Positions 11,588 through 24,737 of a stretch of DNA of 64,000 nt are shown here, piece by piece. The notes beneath the pieces were generated by a model. The model saw only the letters and a list, made by a program, of their open reading frames with translations, was not told the DNA's origin and did not search any database. This DNA is from Epiperipatus broadwayi (taxonomy: Eukaryota > Onychophora > Udeonychophora > Euonychophora > Peripatidae), in NCBI GenBank assembly GCA_028023455.1, contig JAQFVV010006696.1, positions 126,001-190,000 of the forward strand. Direction: 5' to 3'. Position 1 is the first letter of the stretch, and every line of letters starts with the position of its first letter. The position numbers and the translations under genes are program-made.

Positions 11588-13737
11588 AATTGAATGTAAA
11601 TTATACAACAAATTTGAGAAAAAAATTGATTTTTTACTTAATAAGCGATATTCACATGCTTATAATGATTTAAACTTTGTTAATTTATCAAATAATAGGA
11701 TACATTTAATTCAGAAATACATTTTAAGTCATGGAGCTAAATATGTTGGTGGTAATTGGAACGATTATAATTTGGAACTAATTGCAGCTGTTCAAAATTC
11801 ATTTGAAATGATTCCTGGTAATGATAATTTTGCTGATGATATTATTAAGAAAATTAATTGCAATAAATTTGATACAATATCTTATGATAAATCATGGCAA
11901 TTAACTATTTCAGAATTTAAACAGAAATTGAGGATTGGTAATATGATTTGTTTGAAAGAGGACAAAGGTTTGCGTATTTGCTTGTTGACAAAATGTCAAT
12001 ATATTAATAAAATCAAAATGCAAATGAACAAACTTGGATTTTTTTTGATTGAAAATTATAATATGGATGATCAAAGAATAAAGTTTATTAACAATATTTT
12101 AAAAAGTGCTAAAAATAAAGATTTAAATAATAATGTATACTATATGATATATCCTTCTTGTGCTATATGTCCTTGTATTTTTGCAAATATAAAATTACAT
12201 AAAGAAGGTAATCCTTTGCAAGTTATGATAGATTTCGGTGGTTCCTTCATATATAAGACTTCTAATTATATTGGTAAACTTTTACAATATTTTTTAGGAT
12301 TTGGGGATAATACTATTGATTCATCGTTTGACTTTGTAAATAGTATTAAAAATTTAATTATTGATTGAAAATGATGTTATTGCTTCATTGGATGTTACAG
12401 AAATGTATGGATCTATTGATAGAATGAATTCCATAAAAATAATTGAACATGCATTAAAAAATAAAAATATTTGTAAATATACAATAAAATTTATCATTGT
12501 TTCTTTAAAATTTTTTAATGATAACATTGTTGCATCTTTTGAAGGTCAATATTATAAAATGACCAAAGGTTGGCCTATGGGATTGCCTGTAGTTGCACAA
12601 GTTTGCAATTTCGTTTTATCTACATATGAGAGTAGTATTTTAAATATGTGTATTTTTGGAGATATTAAAATTTACAAAGAATATGTGGATGGTGTTTTTG
12701 TTTGTGCTAATACTAAGAGTATAAATTTGCTTATAGAGGAATTAAATAAGTTGAATGGCATGAATTGGACTATTGAAAAAGAACAGGACAATAAGATTAA
12801 CTATTTAGATTTAATGATCACAAGAGATAACAGTATATTAAATTATAAACTAATAATTAAGCCACTGCAAAAAAGAGGATATATAAATTGTAAATCAAAA
12901 GTACCAATGATGCATAAGATGGTAGGTAAGTTTTAAATCTTTTTTGTTTCGGAATGAAAAATTATGTCGTTACCAAAGTGCTAAACTAAAAAATATTGAG
13001 ATATTTGCCTTGGAATTGATTGATGTTGGTTATGAAATGGAACAAATAAACAATGCTTTATGTCAATTTAAAAAAAAAAATGATAATTTAAAAGAAATGA
13101 AGATTAATAATAAAAAATGGACATCTATTCCATTTATTTCAAATCCACAAGTAAAATTTTTTAAGGATTTATATAAGAATGTGTTTAATGTTTCATTCTA
13201 CATTCCAAACAATATTAAGAAATTAGTCAATAATTCTAAGGATGTCATACCTTTCAAGCAAAAAAAAGTAATGTCATATATCAAATTTTTTGTGATTGTA
13301 TGCTATCATATATAGGTGAATATAGGTGCAGTACTGAGAAAAGATTGAAGGAACATGAATTATTATATAAGCGTGTAAAAAATAAAAATAATGGTGATTT
13401 AATATCTTCTTCAGTTTTCTTTGATCACAAAAAAACATGTAAATATAAATTTAAATTTAATTTTGAAAATGTGAAAATTCTTCATAAAGAGAGAAACCAT
13501 AGTAAAAGAAAAATTAAAGAGGCAATTTTTATAAACAGGAATAAAACGCATTTAATAAATCGACAAGCTTCTAACATTAAAATACGAGATTCGTGAAATT
13601 TGAATTGATGACGTTTGCTTCCGCTTTTGGTTTTTGAATTTAATGGCAGTTGAAGCAGGGTTGAATGTAACCGAAAGTACTTCTGTGGATTTTAAGATTG
13701 TTTGTAATTGTTTATAAACCGTTAAAAATATTATTTC
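11588..13737 (+). pseudogene. Penelope-like element: RT plus GIY-YIG endonuclease, frameshifted
   Basis: The best-preserved PLE of family 1. In order on the + strand: an N-terminal block with KEDKG and ICLLTKCQYINKI (11940-12010); IFANIKLHKEGNPLQ (about 12180-12220); motif A, ASLDVTEMYGSIDR, near 12383-12423; motif B-like KGWPMGLPVVAQ (12565-12600); motif C, YVDGVFVC, near 12680-12705; a linker; then the GIY-YIG domain with LSYIGEYRC and KRLKEH (13303-13360) and terminal NRQASN (13558-13575). Frameshifts near 12360, 12935 and 13270 split it. The second Asp of motif C is Gly, so the enzyme would be inactive. The frame is open upstream to about 11600, but the true 5' end is not defined. It would have encoded an RT-endonuclease that nicks DNA and primes cDNA synthesis in the nucleus. 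Confidence 0.9.
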
Positions 13738-13808
13738 AATTATAATTACAATATTGTTTTTAATTAATGGATATTTTATTTATTATTCATATATATATAT
13801 ATATATAT

Positions 13809-14472
13809 TGTAATAAACACACATGATTTTACATTATTATAAGTAAAATTAAAAATTAAAAATAAAAAGTTTGCAAAAAAAAAAAAAAAAAATTAAGATT
13901 TTAAAATTGAAAATTACAAGTAATCTAAACTCATATATGTATAAAATAGCACAGATTAAAAATTATTAAAAGAAAACTTTATTAAAAAAAAGTATTTTAA
14001 AACTAAATTTTCAACAAAAACTTAAAACATTTTTTTAAAAAAAAAACAAAAAACTCAAACTTAAAACATTTAAAGATAAAAATATATTTATAAGAATGTA
14101 TACACTTAATTAATTCTATTGTATAAAAAGACTAAAAATGGAAATGATTATATTTAATTAATCTTATAATTAAAGGTCAGATAGGAGAGAAAATCAATAA
14201 GAACAGAATAGCCAATAAAAAAATCTCCCAGGAAATGGACCATAGTGAAAAGACAATCATCACCATGATGTCATGTCCAATCAATGTGCAAATTTTAATA
14301 TAAAAAGGAAAAGATTGGTAATAAAATATGTGTGCTATATGTGTTAAGTCGGGGAGAGTTGAAGGAGAGGGATTGAAAAGACACACTTTCATTCCCTTCA
14401 GGTTTTCTAAAAGAAGAAATAAAATATTGTTTTTCAAGATTGTGGACCCCAGGACATCAGGGTCCTGCAATA

Positions 14473-14563
<91 letters not shown>

Positions 14564-15690
14564 CATGAATTTTAACTATAAAACTTTTCCAGTATTTAAA
14601 TATAAATATAAGTTCCTCTCTGACCAAATTAAATAATCTATTAATAATTATTATTATGATATATAAATTTAAAATCATTTCCATTAATGTATTTTTTGTT
14701 CTTTTAAGGGTTTATTATGATTTTTTTTCCTGTTAAGCTAAACTTTTAATAAATGTTAAATTTAAGTTGTCTGTGGATGGCTGCATAGAATGTAAAGTTA
14801 TGTTAGTTTATTAAGAGAGGGTAAATCTTAGGTTATTTGTTTTGAGTTTGATTTGGTCAATGGGTTGCATGTATTTGTATAATTAGAAAATGTAGCATAA
14901 AGATCTGCTATGTACAGGATCACATTATACACTGCACTTGGGCAAAATGAGTCCAATTTCCTATTGACCAACAAAAGCAGATGGTATTTCCTGCTCCTTG
15001 GAATACCCCTTTAGCCATGGAAGAAGTTAGTACGATGGCAAAAAGGTCCCCAATCACTTCCTATGGAGTATTCTTTTTTATTGTTCTTCTTTCTAGACAG
15101 ACAAACCATTTCTGTACTGGACGAGAGAGAATTCTTCTCGATAACCATGCTCATTAGATGTATATTTCTGACAGTATGGTATAGTGCTGTTGTATTCATG
15201 CTCCATTGAATACATCGATATATCAGATGGATTGACATTAGTTTGATTGCAAACTTTTGGCTTGAGGTTAAATAAGGGATATATAGTATTTTCTTTAATG
15301 AGTGTAATCTATGTAGTCTATCAATACTTGACACTTTAATAAAATATTAATAAATTCATCTGTGTGAACTTATAAAACCAAAAGTTAAAAATGTAAATCA
15401 AATTATGAAGTGAACATTATACTAAAATAATTCTAAATTTTACATACGTGCAAAATAAATGTTTCTGTGTATTGTTAATCTAGCAGTGGCTTATTCTCAT
15501 TTATTATTATCTTTCTTTCTTTAAAAAACAAAGTATACATTATATCTGTTGTTTTGGAAGCTAGTGACGGGCACTAACAGTCTATAATAATGTAAAATTG
15601 GATCTTAACTTATGTATCTGCCTACTATATATATTTTCAACGTTTGAATGGCCTGGTGGTACAGCATATACTGTAAGACCTTTTTCCTGA

Positions 15691-15692
<2 letters not shown>
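13809..15692 (+). mobile_element. LTR-like unit, second copy
   Basis: This begins TGTAATAAAC straight after a TA tract and is homologous in several blocks to 4144-6221. Examples are the segment ending AATATAAAAAGG (14297), the GGTTATTTGTTT block (14830), the AATTAGAAAATGTAGCAT block (14880), and TATCTGCCTACTATATAT (15610). Its right end is lost in the (TA)n at 15693, although TGTTACC follows that tract at 15779. A large (TA)n has expanded inside it. The short frame at 14328-14561 is a read into that TA tract, not a gene. Confidence 0.6.
14476..14561. repeat. (TA)n microsatellite inside the LTR-like unit
   Basis: About 86 bp of TA repeat. It has no counterpart at the same position in the 4.1-6.2 kb copy, so it expanded after that copy formed. 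Confidence 0.9.

Positions 15693-15778
<86 letters not shown>
15693..15778. repeat. (TA)n microsatellite
   Basis: TA tract of about 86 bp at the right edge of the LTR-like unit. Confidence 0.95.
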
Positions 15779-15782
<4 letters not shown>

Positions 15783-16002
15783 ACCTCAACTTTCTCAGTG
15801 CAATCTTTCACTTATTTAACCTCAGTAAACTCTCATTTATTTCAAGTAGCTAGTCAATTGAATTTTATACTAACTTTAGGATCAAATATACCCAGGGTGC
15901 CTAATTGCAGCTATAAATTGTAATGCCCACCAGAGATCATCATCATTAGCCATATTTAGGGCTATAGAAGATACTGGAAAAAGTAATTAAATTGTCTCTC
16001 AA

Positions 16003-16129
<127 letters not shown>

Positions 16130-16784
16130 TTGATAAAACCATTCAATCTATGGGATCTTAATTTCAAACCTAGCATTAGTCATGCAAATATTTCATAATA
16201 AGATTATTATAAAATTCATGATAATGAGACAACTTTCTTCCACAACTTTATTATAAATATCTGATCTCGAGTTGTAACTACAGAAAATACTATATACAGT
16301 TCTCATTTATATCCGAATGGAAATAACTCAGTAATCAATGCAGAGAACTCATAATCTATGTTCATAATATAAAATTATTATTTAATTTGATACTAGATAA
16401 AAATTATCACAAATAAATCCTCCCTATTTAATTCCATTACTTTATTTTTCATTCTCAGCATCTATCACTTTCAATAGATATAATTATATAACACGGAATG
16501 TCTGTGTTATGTTCTCTAATCTGAGAATCCCTAATCTTATTTCTCTACCACATATATATCTTTCGATCAACTATCAATTCATGATCCCTGTTTTAATAAT
16601 AGTATAATAATTTTATTATAATATGCTACTTGACTTCCAAACTAGCTCTTAGACTAATAATTGAACTGCTCTTTCTCAAAGTCTAGATCTGTCAAGAGGT
16701 GCCCATATAAGCGATTACATTGTAATGGATATAATCATAAATATACTAAGTTGAATTTTGATACGAATTTACTAGTGGGAATCA
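16130..16784. other. AT-rich stretch without recognised features
   Basis: No supported gene or repeat. Confidence 0.5.
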
Positions 16785-17968
16785 CTCTAAACACCAAGAG
16801 AAGGAAAGGGATTTTATGTCTGCTCCCAATATTCACAACATTACAATGAACCAAATGATTAAATCTATTAAACTGAACTTAACTATTCCCTGTCATATTA
16901 TTCTATTATATCTAATCTATTGACCAAACTTTAATCAATAATTTTAAACCTATCATATTTTGCTAAATTAAACTATGGAAGTAAACCATGGAAATTAATC
17001 AGATAAATCAATCAAAATTTACTTATGAAAGTAAAGTATGGACATAAATCATAAAATCAGCTTATGCAAATTAATTATGAAAATAAATTATGTGAAAATG
17101 AAGTATATAAAAGCGACTTAGATAAAAATGAATTATGTTAATCGAATATAGAAATAATCAAGATAAAATCAATATTATAAATGAATCATGGAAATAATTT
17201 ATCAATATAAAATTAACTATGTGAATAGAATATGGAAACAATATAATAAAGACTACTGCAAATCGATCATGGAAATAAATTATCAATCAAAAAGTAAATA
17301 ATTAATTTTGACTATGAACTAATATTACTTTGAATATAGGTGATGAATATAGATTCTGGAAATATTTGAAACATCAAAACACAAAACGCAATGCAATCTT
17401 ATAACAAAAGTAAAATTTTATTACATTAACAATAATGATAAAATAAAAACAAAACACACTTAATTATAATATTGTTACACTCAAATATATGACTCAGATC
17501 TATTAAAGACTATGGTTCGAATACATGTTTAAAGTAAGTACTTTTCTGGATGACTTATTTATTGTTTTGATCCATTTATCTATTAAAAAAAAAAAAAAAA
17601 AACAATACCCGCTTATGCGGACGGAAACAGAATCCTGTATTTTTTTTCACTTTAACAAAACCTATAAATTTCTACTTCTCCCCTTTTATTGTAAACATTA
17701 TCCATTGGACTATTCCAATAATATATTCGTTCAATTATTCTAACCAGCAATGTGAAATGATCATACATTTCTAAAACATTTTATCAAGCAACAACTTTCT
17801 CATTTCTAATGAAGAAAGATGATATGCCATAAATAATCCCCTACTGATCTTGCAAATGGGTTTAAATTCAAAACCCACACTTTTACTTTCATGGCTGTCA
17901 GATCTTTACATTTTTGACTGTATATATCTTGATATGTCAGTATGTCAACCCAGCTTGACAACCTCAAT
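16785..17968. repeat. 1.18 kb direct repeat, copy 1
   Basis: This matches 20803-21986 from TCTAAACA..GAGA through to CAGCTTGAC.ACCTCAAT, with small substitutions and indels. Inside it, about 16970-17300 is a degenerate 35-45 bp minisatellite of words like AAATAAATTATG and GAAAATGAAGTATA. The copies are in the same orientation and 4.02 kb apart. Confidence 0.85.
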
Positions 17969-20802
17969 TTACCATCATTCACAAAAAAATCAGCACAGAT
18001 CAGTTAGTTTATCAATTAAAATCTTTGTTATGCCCCATCATACATATACATCTGAATAAATCCTTATCCTGTCAGGGCAAATTTATTCTGTCCCACATAA
18101 GAAAAACTCTCTTCATATATCACATCAACGTGTAATATTTATAACATGCACATGGCAGCATCATGGTAAGGGAAATTAAAAAAAAACATCAACATCAATT
18201 CCTAACTTAAACTGTTTGCTTTAGCCCAAGAGAGAGAGGTTTTTCTTAAGATCTAGAAACATGTGGAGAAGTCTTGTTTATACACTTATTTAATATGGGC
18301 ATGCAAAACATTTTCTACAATTAAACAATAACTTTGTGAATAATTCCCTATCTTAACAAAATAAATGGAGTGAAACTCAGTCATCTCTGACTACTATGAT
18401 AAATAAATCATGAGTCAGCTATTTCCCATCTACTCGTTGGTAGGATAACTTTACATTAGTAATAACAAGAATTTATAGCTTTATATATGCCCACACATAC
18501 ATCGATTACAGTCTATATAAATGACAAAGACTAACCAGATCCTGAATCAAAACATATATGAATTATTTCAATTTTAAACGGTCAAGCCAACAACATACAC
18601 CCAATATTTCTATTAATAACTGATCAACACTTATAGCAGAATTATGGGTTTTTATGACCATCCACTCACTTTTCATATTTAATATTAAGCATAAATTAAA
18701 ATTTTGTTAAAAATATAAAAAAATATTTATATCATTTCTCTCTTCTTTTTAAATTTAAATTTACATGAGCATTTATACGTAAATGGTATCAACATCATTT
18801 TCCCTTATTTCCTTTAAACATTTTAAACATAAATAAAAAAAATATTAAATTAAGATAATCTAGTGGTTAGATGAGTGACATATTATATAAACAAAATGAA
18901 ATAAAAAACAAATGACATTATATAAACAAAATAAAATAAAGAATAAATATCAATATTACGATAGTCTCTTTCCAATGTCTTTTTCTTCAACTGTCCATCG
19001 ATCAATTAATGTATTCAGTTCATTTTATTTTAAAATAGCTATATAGATGCACATCAGACAGTTATTTTTAATCAAATGTGTATAAAAATGTACAGACAGT
19101 TATTTGAATCAAGATAGATAAAAATGTAGATAATTATTTTAAATCAAAAATGTAGCTACAGGATAATTAATAAATTTTAAAAGATCTGTGTTGATTACCT
19201 TCCATTTTGATGAGTTTCTTCCTGGATTTGAATTTATTTGTTTGTTTTTCTTTTTTTAAAGGCTCAAATTATAGACAACAAGCAGTTTCTGATTACTAAA
19301 CACGAATTAACTTTTTAAACATTATACAGAAGTTTGCTGCAATTTCATCAAATGAATTTTAACCAGCCAAATAATTCTTATATTATAAATTGGTCTTTCA
19401 ATATCATACAAAAGTTTGACAGTTTTCTCCTTCAATGAATTTTTAATAAGCCAAATGGATAAGTTGTAGCATTCAGCATAAAATATCTTATTAAAAGTTG
19501 ATTCATTCATAATTGACATGAGGAAAAGAAAACATGCACCACTTCTATATGAATTAGAAATTCATATTTTGGTATACTGTAAAGCTTAAACACATCATTA
19601 AATTCTGAAAAAGAAGATTTAATAAAAAAAACTTGGAGAAAACCTTCAGAGATAGATTAATTTTAGTCAACCAGTTGTTCTCAATTAGCAAAAGTTCCCC
19701 TCAATAACTTTTTACAGCCCCTTTTTTAGGGAGAATGAGAAAACAAAACATATGTTAATCTCCCCCTACAGCTGGTTTTTCTTCAAATCTAATTAAAAAA
19801 ATTTCCACTCAGAATGAACAATTGACCCTTTACTAATTGTTAATTTTGACAACTTTGTCTTATCTAAAACCAGATCTTTTTAGTTAACACATTAGCGATT
19901 TATGGAAAAGCAATCAAAGAAAATCTAATCAAAAAAAATAAGCTTACTGACACTTTTTGGTCAAACAAAGGTTACATTCATTCTTTTTTTTTTTTTTACT
20001 TGAATAATTTCTTATTTAGATTTACATTTTTGAGTTAGAAATAATAAATCAGAACAGATCATTTATTTTTCCTGTGTTTATTTTTTTACACTTATCAGGA
20101 AATAATATAGAAAATTATGTCAATTTCTATAAAGGAAAGGCAAAAAATCAAATGCATATAATTGTATTACACACACATGCATGTGCAGACCATTCAATAA
20201 AAAACTGCTCATTCATCTTACATGAACACAAACATCCATCATAATTTCTTATAATTACATGCATAAAATCAATTATAATTTCTGATAATCATAAACAGAA
20301 ATATCCATTATAATTTCCTATAACTTTAAACTTATTCTCCTAAAAAGACTGTTAAACAAAGGTACTGATAATCAATTCAATTTTAACTCTCATCAACTTT
20401 TTAGTAATAGATATCAAAATTTATAAGACTTTATCTTAGTCATATAAATATTTATTTCTCAATTATTATATTGGTAAATTATTATAGCAGTGTACAAAAA
20501 AAATCAATCACTCCCCTTGCATTAAATAATGCTAGCTATATTTTATACAAACCCAAACTGTCTTTATATATGTTACTTTTGAGCTATATAGCCATTGATT
20601 TCTCAAATAAAACTTTTAACTTTTCTTATATTCAATAAAAAATTTTTCCCCACAATTATTTCCTTTTATTACATTTGGTCTATAGATGAAATAAACCACA
20701 AGACTTCATACCCCCACTGTTATATATATATATATATTCTTTTCATTTATTTATTAATCACCAATCAAAATTTTACATTACATAAGATATGTGTGCATCT
20801 CA
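17969..20802. other. Spacer between the direct repeats, no recognised features
   Basis: About 2.8 kb of AT-rich DNA. No retroelement protein motif is seen in either strand. That argues against an autonomous LTR element but leaves a nonautonomous one possible. Confidence 0.5.
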
Positions 20803-21986
20803 AGTCTAAACATCGAGAGCAGGAAAGGGATTTTATGTCTGCTCCCAATATTCACAATATTACAAAGAATCAAAAGATTAAATTTATTAAACTTAACTTA
20901 ACTATTCCCTGTCATTTTATTCTATTATATTTAATATATTTATCAAATTTTAATTAATAATTTTAAACCTATCATATTTTGCCAAATAAACTATGGAAGT
21001 AAACCATGGACATTAATCAGATAAATCAATCAAAATTTACTTATGAAAGTAAAGTACGGAAATAAATCATAAAATCAGCTTATGCAAATTATTTATGAAA
21101 ATAAATTATGTGAAAATGAAGTATATAAAAGCGACTTAGATAAAAATGAATTATGTTAATCGAATATAGAAATAATCAAGATAAAATCAATACTGTAAAT
21201 CAATCATGGAAATAAATTATCAATATAAAATTAACTATGTGAATCGAATATGGAAACAATATAATAATGATACTGCAAATCGATCTTGGAAATAAATTAT
21301 CAATATAAAATGAATAATTAAATTTAAATATGAACTAATATTACTTTAACTACAGGTGTTGGATATATAGATTCTGGAGATATTTGAAACATTAAAACAC
21401 AAAACACAATGTAATCTTAAAACAATAATAAAATTTATTACATTAACAATAATGATAAAAATTAAAACACACTTAATTATAATATTGTTACACTCCCAAT
21501 ATATGATTCAGATCTATTAAAGTCTATGGTTCGAATACATGTTTAAAGTAAGTACTTTTCTGGATGACTTATTTATTGTTTTGACCCATTTATCTATTAA
21601 AACAAACAAAAAAAAAACAATACATGCTTATGTGCACGGAATCAGAATCCAGTATTTTTTTTTTCCACTTTAAGAAAACCTATAAATTTCTATTTCCCCC
21701 CTTTTATTGTAAACATTATCCATTGGACTATTCCAATAATATATTCGTTCAATTATTCTAACCAGCAATGTGATATGATCATAAATTTCTAAAACATTTT
21801 ATCAAGCAATAACTTTCACATTTCTAATGAAGAAGGATGATATACCATAAAAAGTCCCCTACTGATCTTGCAAACGTGTTTCAATTCAAAACCCACACTT
21901 TTACATTCAACTCTGTCAGATCTTTACGTTTTTGACTGTATATATCTTGATAGGTCAGTATTCGACCCAGCTTGACGACCTCAATG
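20803..21986. repeat. 1.18 kb direct repeat, copy 2
   Basis: Second copy of 16785-17968 in direct orientation. It includes the same internal minisatellite and the shared word GGTTCGAATACATG near 21530. Confidence 0.85.
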
Positions 21987-22069
21987 TATAATAGATTTTC
22001 CCATAATACTACAATGTCAAATAAACTAAATTATACTAAAAATCTTCCACAACACGGGGTTTTCTCTTT

Positions 22070-22320
22070 TTTAAAAAATTTTGAATTTTTTTTTTTTTTT
22101 TCTATTTTTTTATGATTAAATATTAATTTTTTTTTTTTTTTTAAAAATTTGAATTATATATAAAAAAATATTATAATTATATATATATATATATATATAT
22201 ATTAATAATAAAATTTTTATTTATAAATATAAAAATATATATTTATAAAGAAATTTTTTATTTATTTAAAAAAAAAAAAAAAAAAAAACAAAAAAAAAAA
22301 AAAAATAATAATAAATTAAA
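22070..22320. repeat. Poly(A)/poly(T) and TA low-complexity tract
   Basis: Runs of T, A and TA almost without C or G. Confidence 0.8.
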
Positions 22321-22490
22321 GGGATATTTAAATCAACTTGTATTTCTGGTTAATAGTAGTTGTTTACATTTTGAAATTTGAATTGAGTTGATAATGATTA
22401 TGAATATAATCAAAAATATTTCTCTATGATTTTTTATTTATATTATATTTTATGTGAATATAGCTAGTTTTGTTATTGTATTATTATTAC
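22321..22490 (+). mobile_element. PLE family 2 3' UTR remnant
   Basis: GGATATTTAAAT, GGTTAATAGTAG and GATAATGATTATGAATATA match the 3' end of the PLE at 33177-33290 in order and orientation. The coding part is missing. Confidence 0.7.
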
Positions 22491-22492
22491 TT

Positions 22493-22495
<3 letters not shown>

Positions 22496-22533
<38 letters not shown>

Positions 22534-22535
22534 AC

Positions 22536-22566
<31 letters not shown>

Positions 22567-22583
22567 GTACCCATATATTACTT

Positions 22584-22616
<33 letters not shown>
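22496..22616. repeat. (TA)n microsatellite, interrupted
   Basis: Three TA tracts separated by short breaks. It ends directly at TGTAACTGG (22617). Confidence 0.9.
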
Positions 22617-22620
<4 letters not shown>

Positions 22621-23524
22621 AACTGGACCACCACATCACCCTTTATTATCTTGGTTGTAACAATTTCCTGATGAGCATGTTGCAGGAAGGAAGTATCAAT
22701 TGGCATTACCCAAAGCAGATGTTAACCCCTACAACAATATTTCCTGCTCATCAGAGGATGTAGCACCATAGAGGCTGGAAGCATCTAGACATTTATATGT
22801 TTGGTTTTCCAAACAGTGCCACTAGAGTTCCCTCTCACTACAACCTGACTTACCTAGGTCTAGTTATGCCAGACATAGCTCAGGAGGCATGAGATTCTCA
22901 TGAACAAGTGCAATAAATGATGAGTGATGCAATAAAAACAAAAATAGAATTGAAGAACTGGATAACTAAGATTACTTTTAAATAACAATAGTTTTATTTA
23001 ATAACAAATTTAAATAAAGGTCCATCAAGCCAAATATTTCTATATAACTTTAAAAAAAGAAAATGTAATCTGGAGAGAGTATAATAAAGTCCTTCTCTGA
23101 ACAGTTATTTAACAGTTTATATCTGTAATTATTTAGTTATTTCACAGAGAGGAGTGTGACATATTGAGACAATAGAGAGAGTAATGAAGACAAATGATAG
23201 CATCTGATGCAGAGTTCCTCTTAATTTAACACACATTTTATTTTCAGTCCATTGTGTATCTTGGTGTACATCCAGTAGTAGGGCAATATGAATTAAAGAA
23301 TGCAAGTTCTTTAGCAATTTATAGTTTATATCTAATTCAAAGTTCTGCTTAATTCACCAAATATTTTATTTGCAGTCCACTGTGTGTTTTAATATACATT
23401 CAATAATAGTACAATAGTAATTAAAGAATGCAAGTTCTTTAACAATTTACATTTTATGCCTAATTCAGAGTTCCAGTTAGTCTTAAGTTATTTTATTTGC
23501 AGTCCCTTATGTATCTTGGTATGC
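22617..23524. other. Less AT-rich stretch starting TGTAAC, possible LTR-element edge
   Basis: Starts TGTAACTGGACC immediately after a (TA)n, like the LTR-like unit at 4144. A word ending CTGTTACA occurs at 27184 and could be the other edge. No retroelement protein is found between them, so this is only a suggestion. Confidence 0.3.
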
Positions 23525-23732
23525 ATTTATAATTTTAGTTTCTTTTCTAAGAAAGACGTTTGTTTGTCTTTTATAAACACATATAATTTTAGTTTCATTT
23601 ATAATAAACGTAATTTCATATAGTTACTTTTATTCATAATTTTAGTTTCTTTTCTAAGAAAGACATTTGGTTTGTCTTTTATAAACACATATAATTTTAG
23701 ATTTATTTATAATAAATGTATTTCATATTGAA
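23525..23732. repeat. Minisatellite, two units of about 107 bp
   Basis: ATAATTTTAGTTTCTTTT followed by CTAAGAAAGACATT/GTTTG and TGTCTTTTATAAACAC occurs twice. Related units continue at 27195-27600. Confidence 0.8.
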
Positions 23733-23864
23733 ACAGATATTACTGTCCTTCTATCTGTTTCACCTTTATGTCTCCATAGACACATCTATGCCAGTTTTAA
23801 ACACTCTTTAGTACACGTGTATATGTATCCACTCAGTGTTATATGCCTTTACACAGCTGTATAT

Positions 23865-23942
23865 ATATATTTATATATATATATATATATATATGTTTAC
23901 ACAGTTGTATATATCCACACAGCGATATATTCATTTATACAG

Positions 23943-24011
<69 letters not shown>
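23865..24011. repeat. (TA)n microsatellites with ACAGTTATAT-type breaks
   Basis: Short TA runs, then a long pure TA tract at about 23943-24011. Words such as CACAGT.GTATATA repeat around them. Confidence 0.85.
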
Positions 24012-24014
<3 letters not shown>

Positions 24015-24240
24015 ACAGTTTTATATGCATTCAAACAATTATATGTTTATTGTCACACATACAAGCACCTGTAAATGATAATGATATTAAATTTTGTATA
24101 GATATATTGCAGCATTTATATAAATAATATATTGTATAAGGGTTATTTTGTTTAGAAAATGTGCCTAAATATTCTTTAACAAGTTTGGTTTAAGTAAATT
24201 ATAAATCACATGCGAAATTCACAGATTGGTAATAAAACTA

Positions 24241-24737
24241 TTTAGAATAATTCGCAGGTGAGATCAGATGGTCCTTAGGTTATTGACATTGTTTTAGAGC
24301 TCATTCATTACGATTGTAATGAATTTCTTTTCCCAGATCAAACCAGTAAAAATTTGGCAACAAGATAAAAAAAGAGAGATTAGAATCAAAAGAGACAGAC
24401 TGCTGTAAAACTTAGAAGAAGTTTGAATTGTGTTTTAAAATAGATAGTCGCTGGCTTTTGATCTAGGGAATATAGATATCACAGATTTTTATTTAGAATA
24501 ATTCACAGGTGGGATCAGATGGTCCCTAGGTTATTGACATTGTTTTAGAGCTCATTCATTATGATTGTAATGAATTTCTTTTCCCAGATCAAACCAGTAA
24601 AAATTTGGCAACAAGATAAAAAAAAGATAAGAATCAAAAGAGACCTAAGGCTAAAACTTAGAAGAAGTTTGAATTGTGTTTTAAAATAGATAGTCACTGG
24701 CTTTTGATCTAGGGAATATAAATATTGCAGATTTTTT
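24241..24737. repeat. Tandem duplication, unit 251 bp, two copies
   Basis: 24241-24491 is repeated from 24492, both starting TTTAGAATAATTC.CAGGTG and sharing GATCAGATGGTCC. The copies are nearly identical, apart from a small deletion near AAGAGAGATTAGAATC. It contains a small palindrome, ATTCATTACGATTGTAATGAAT. The duplication is probably recent. Confidence 0.9.

Noticed and set aside
13640-13690. GAAAGTACTTC at PLE 3' ends as a hammerhead half (GAAA, short stem III, UC)
   Set aside because: No CUGANGA core with a stem II lies upstream in any of the PLE families here, so a ribozyme cannot be claimed.
14457-14684. Frames of alternating Tyr-Ile, and poly-Ile frames elsewhere
   Set aside because: They are translations of (TA)n and (AAT)n microsatellites and not genes.
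16785-21986. The 1.18 kb direct repeats as a full LTR retrotransposon
   Set aside because: No TG..CA ends, no primer site and no pol motif in the 2.8 kb between them.
22665-22760. CTGATGAGCA (+) and CTCATCAG (-) as further hammerhead cores
   Set aside because: On neither strand does a stem II followed by GAAA and a UH cleavage site appear. The pairing between the two words is only a local inverted repeat.
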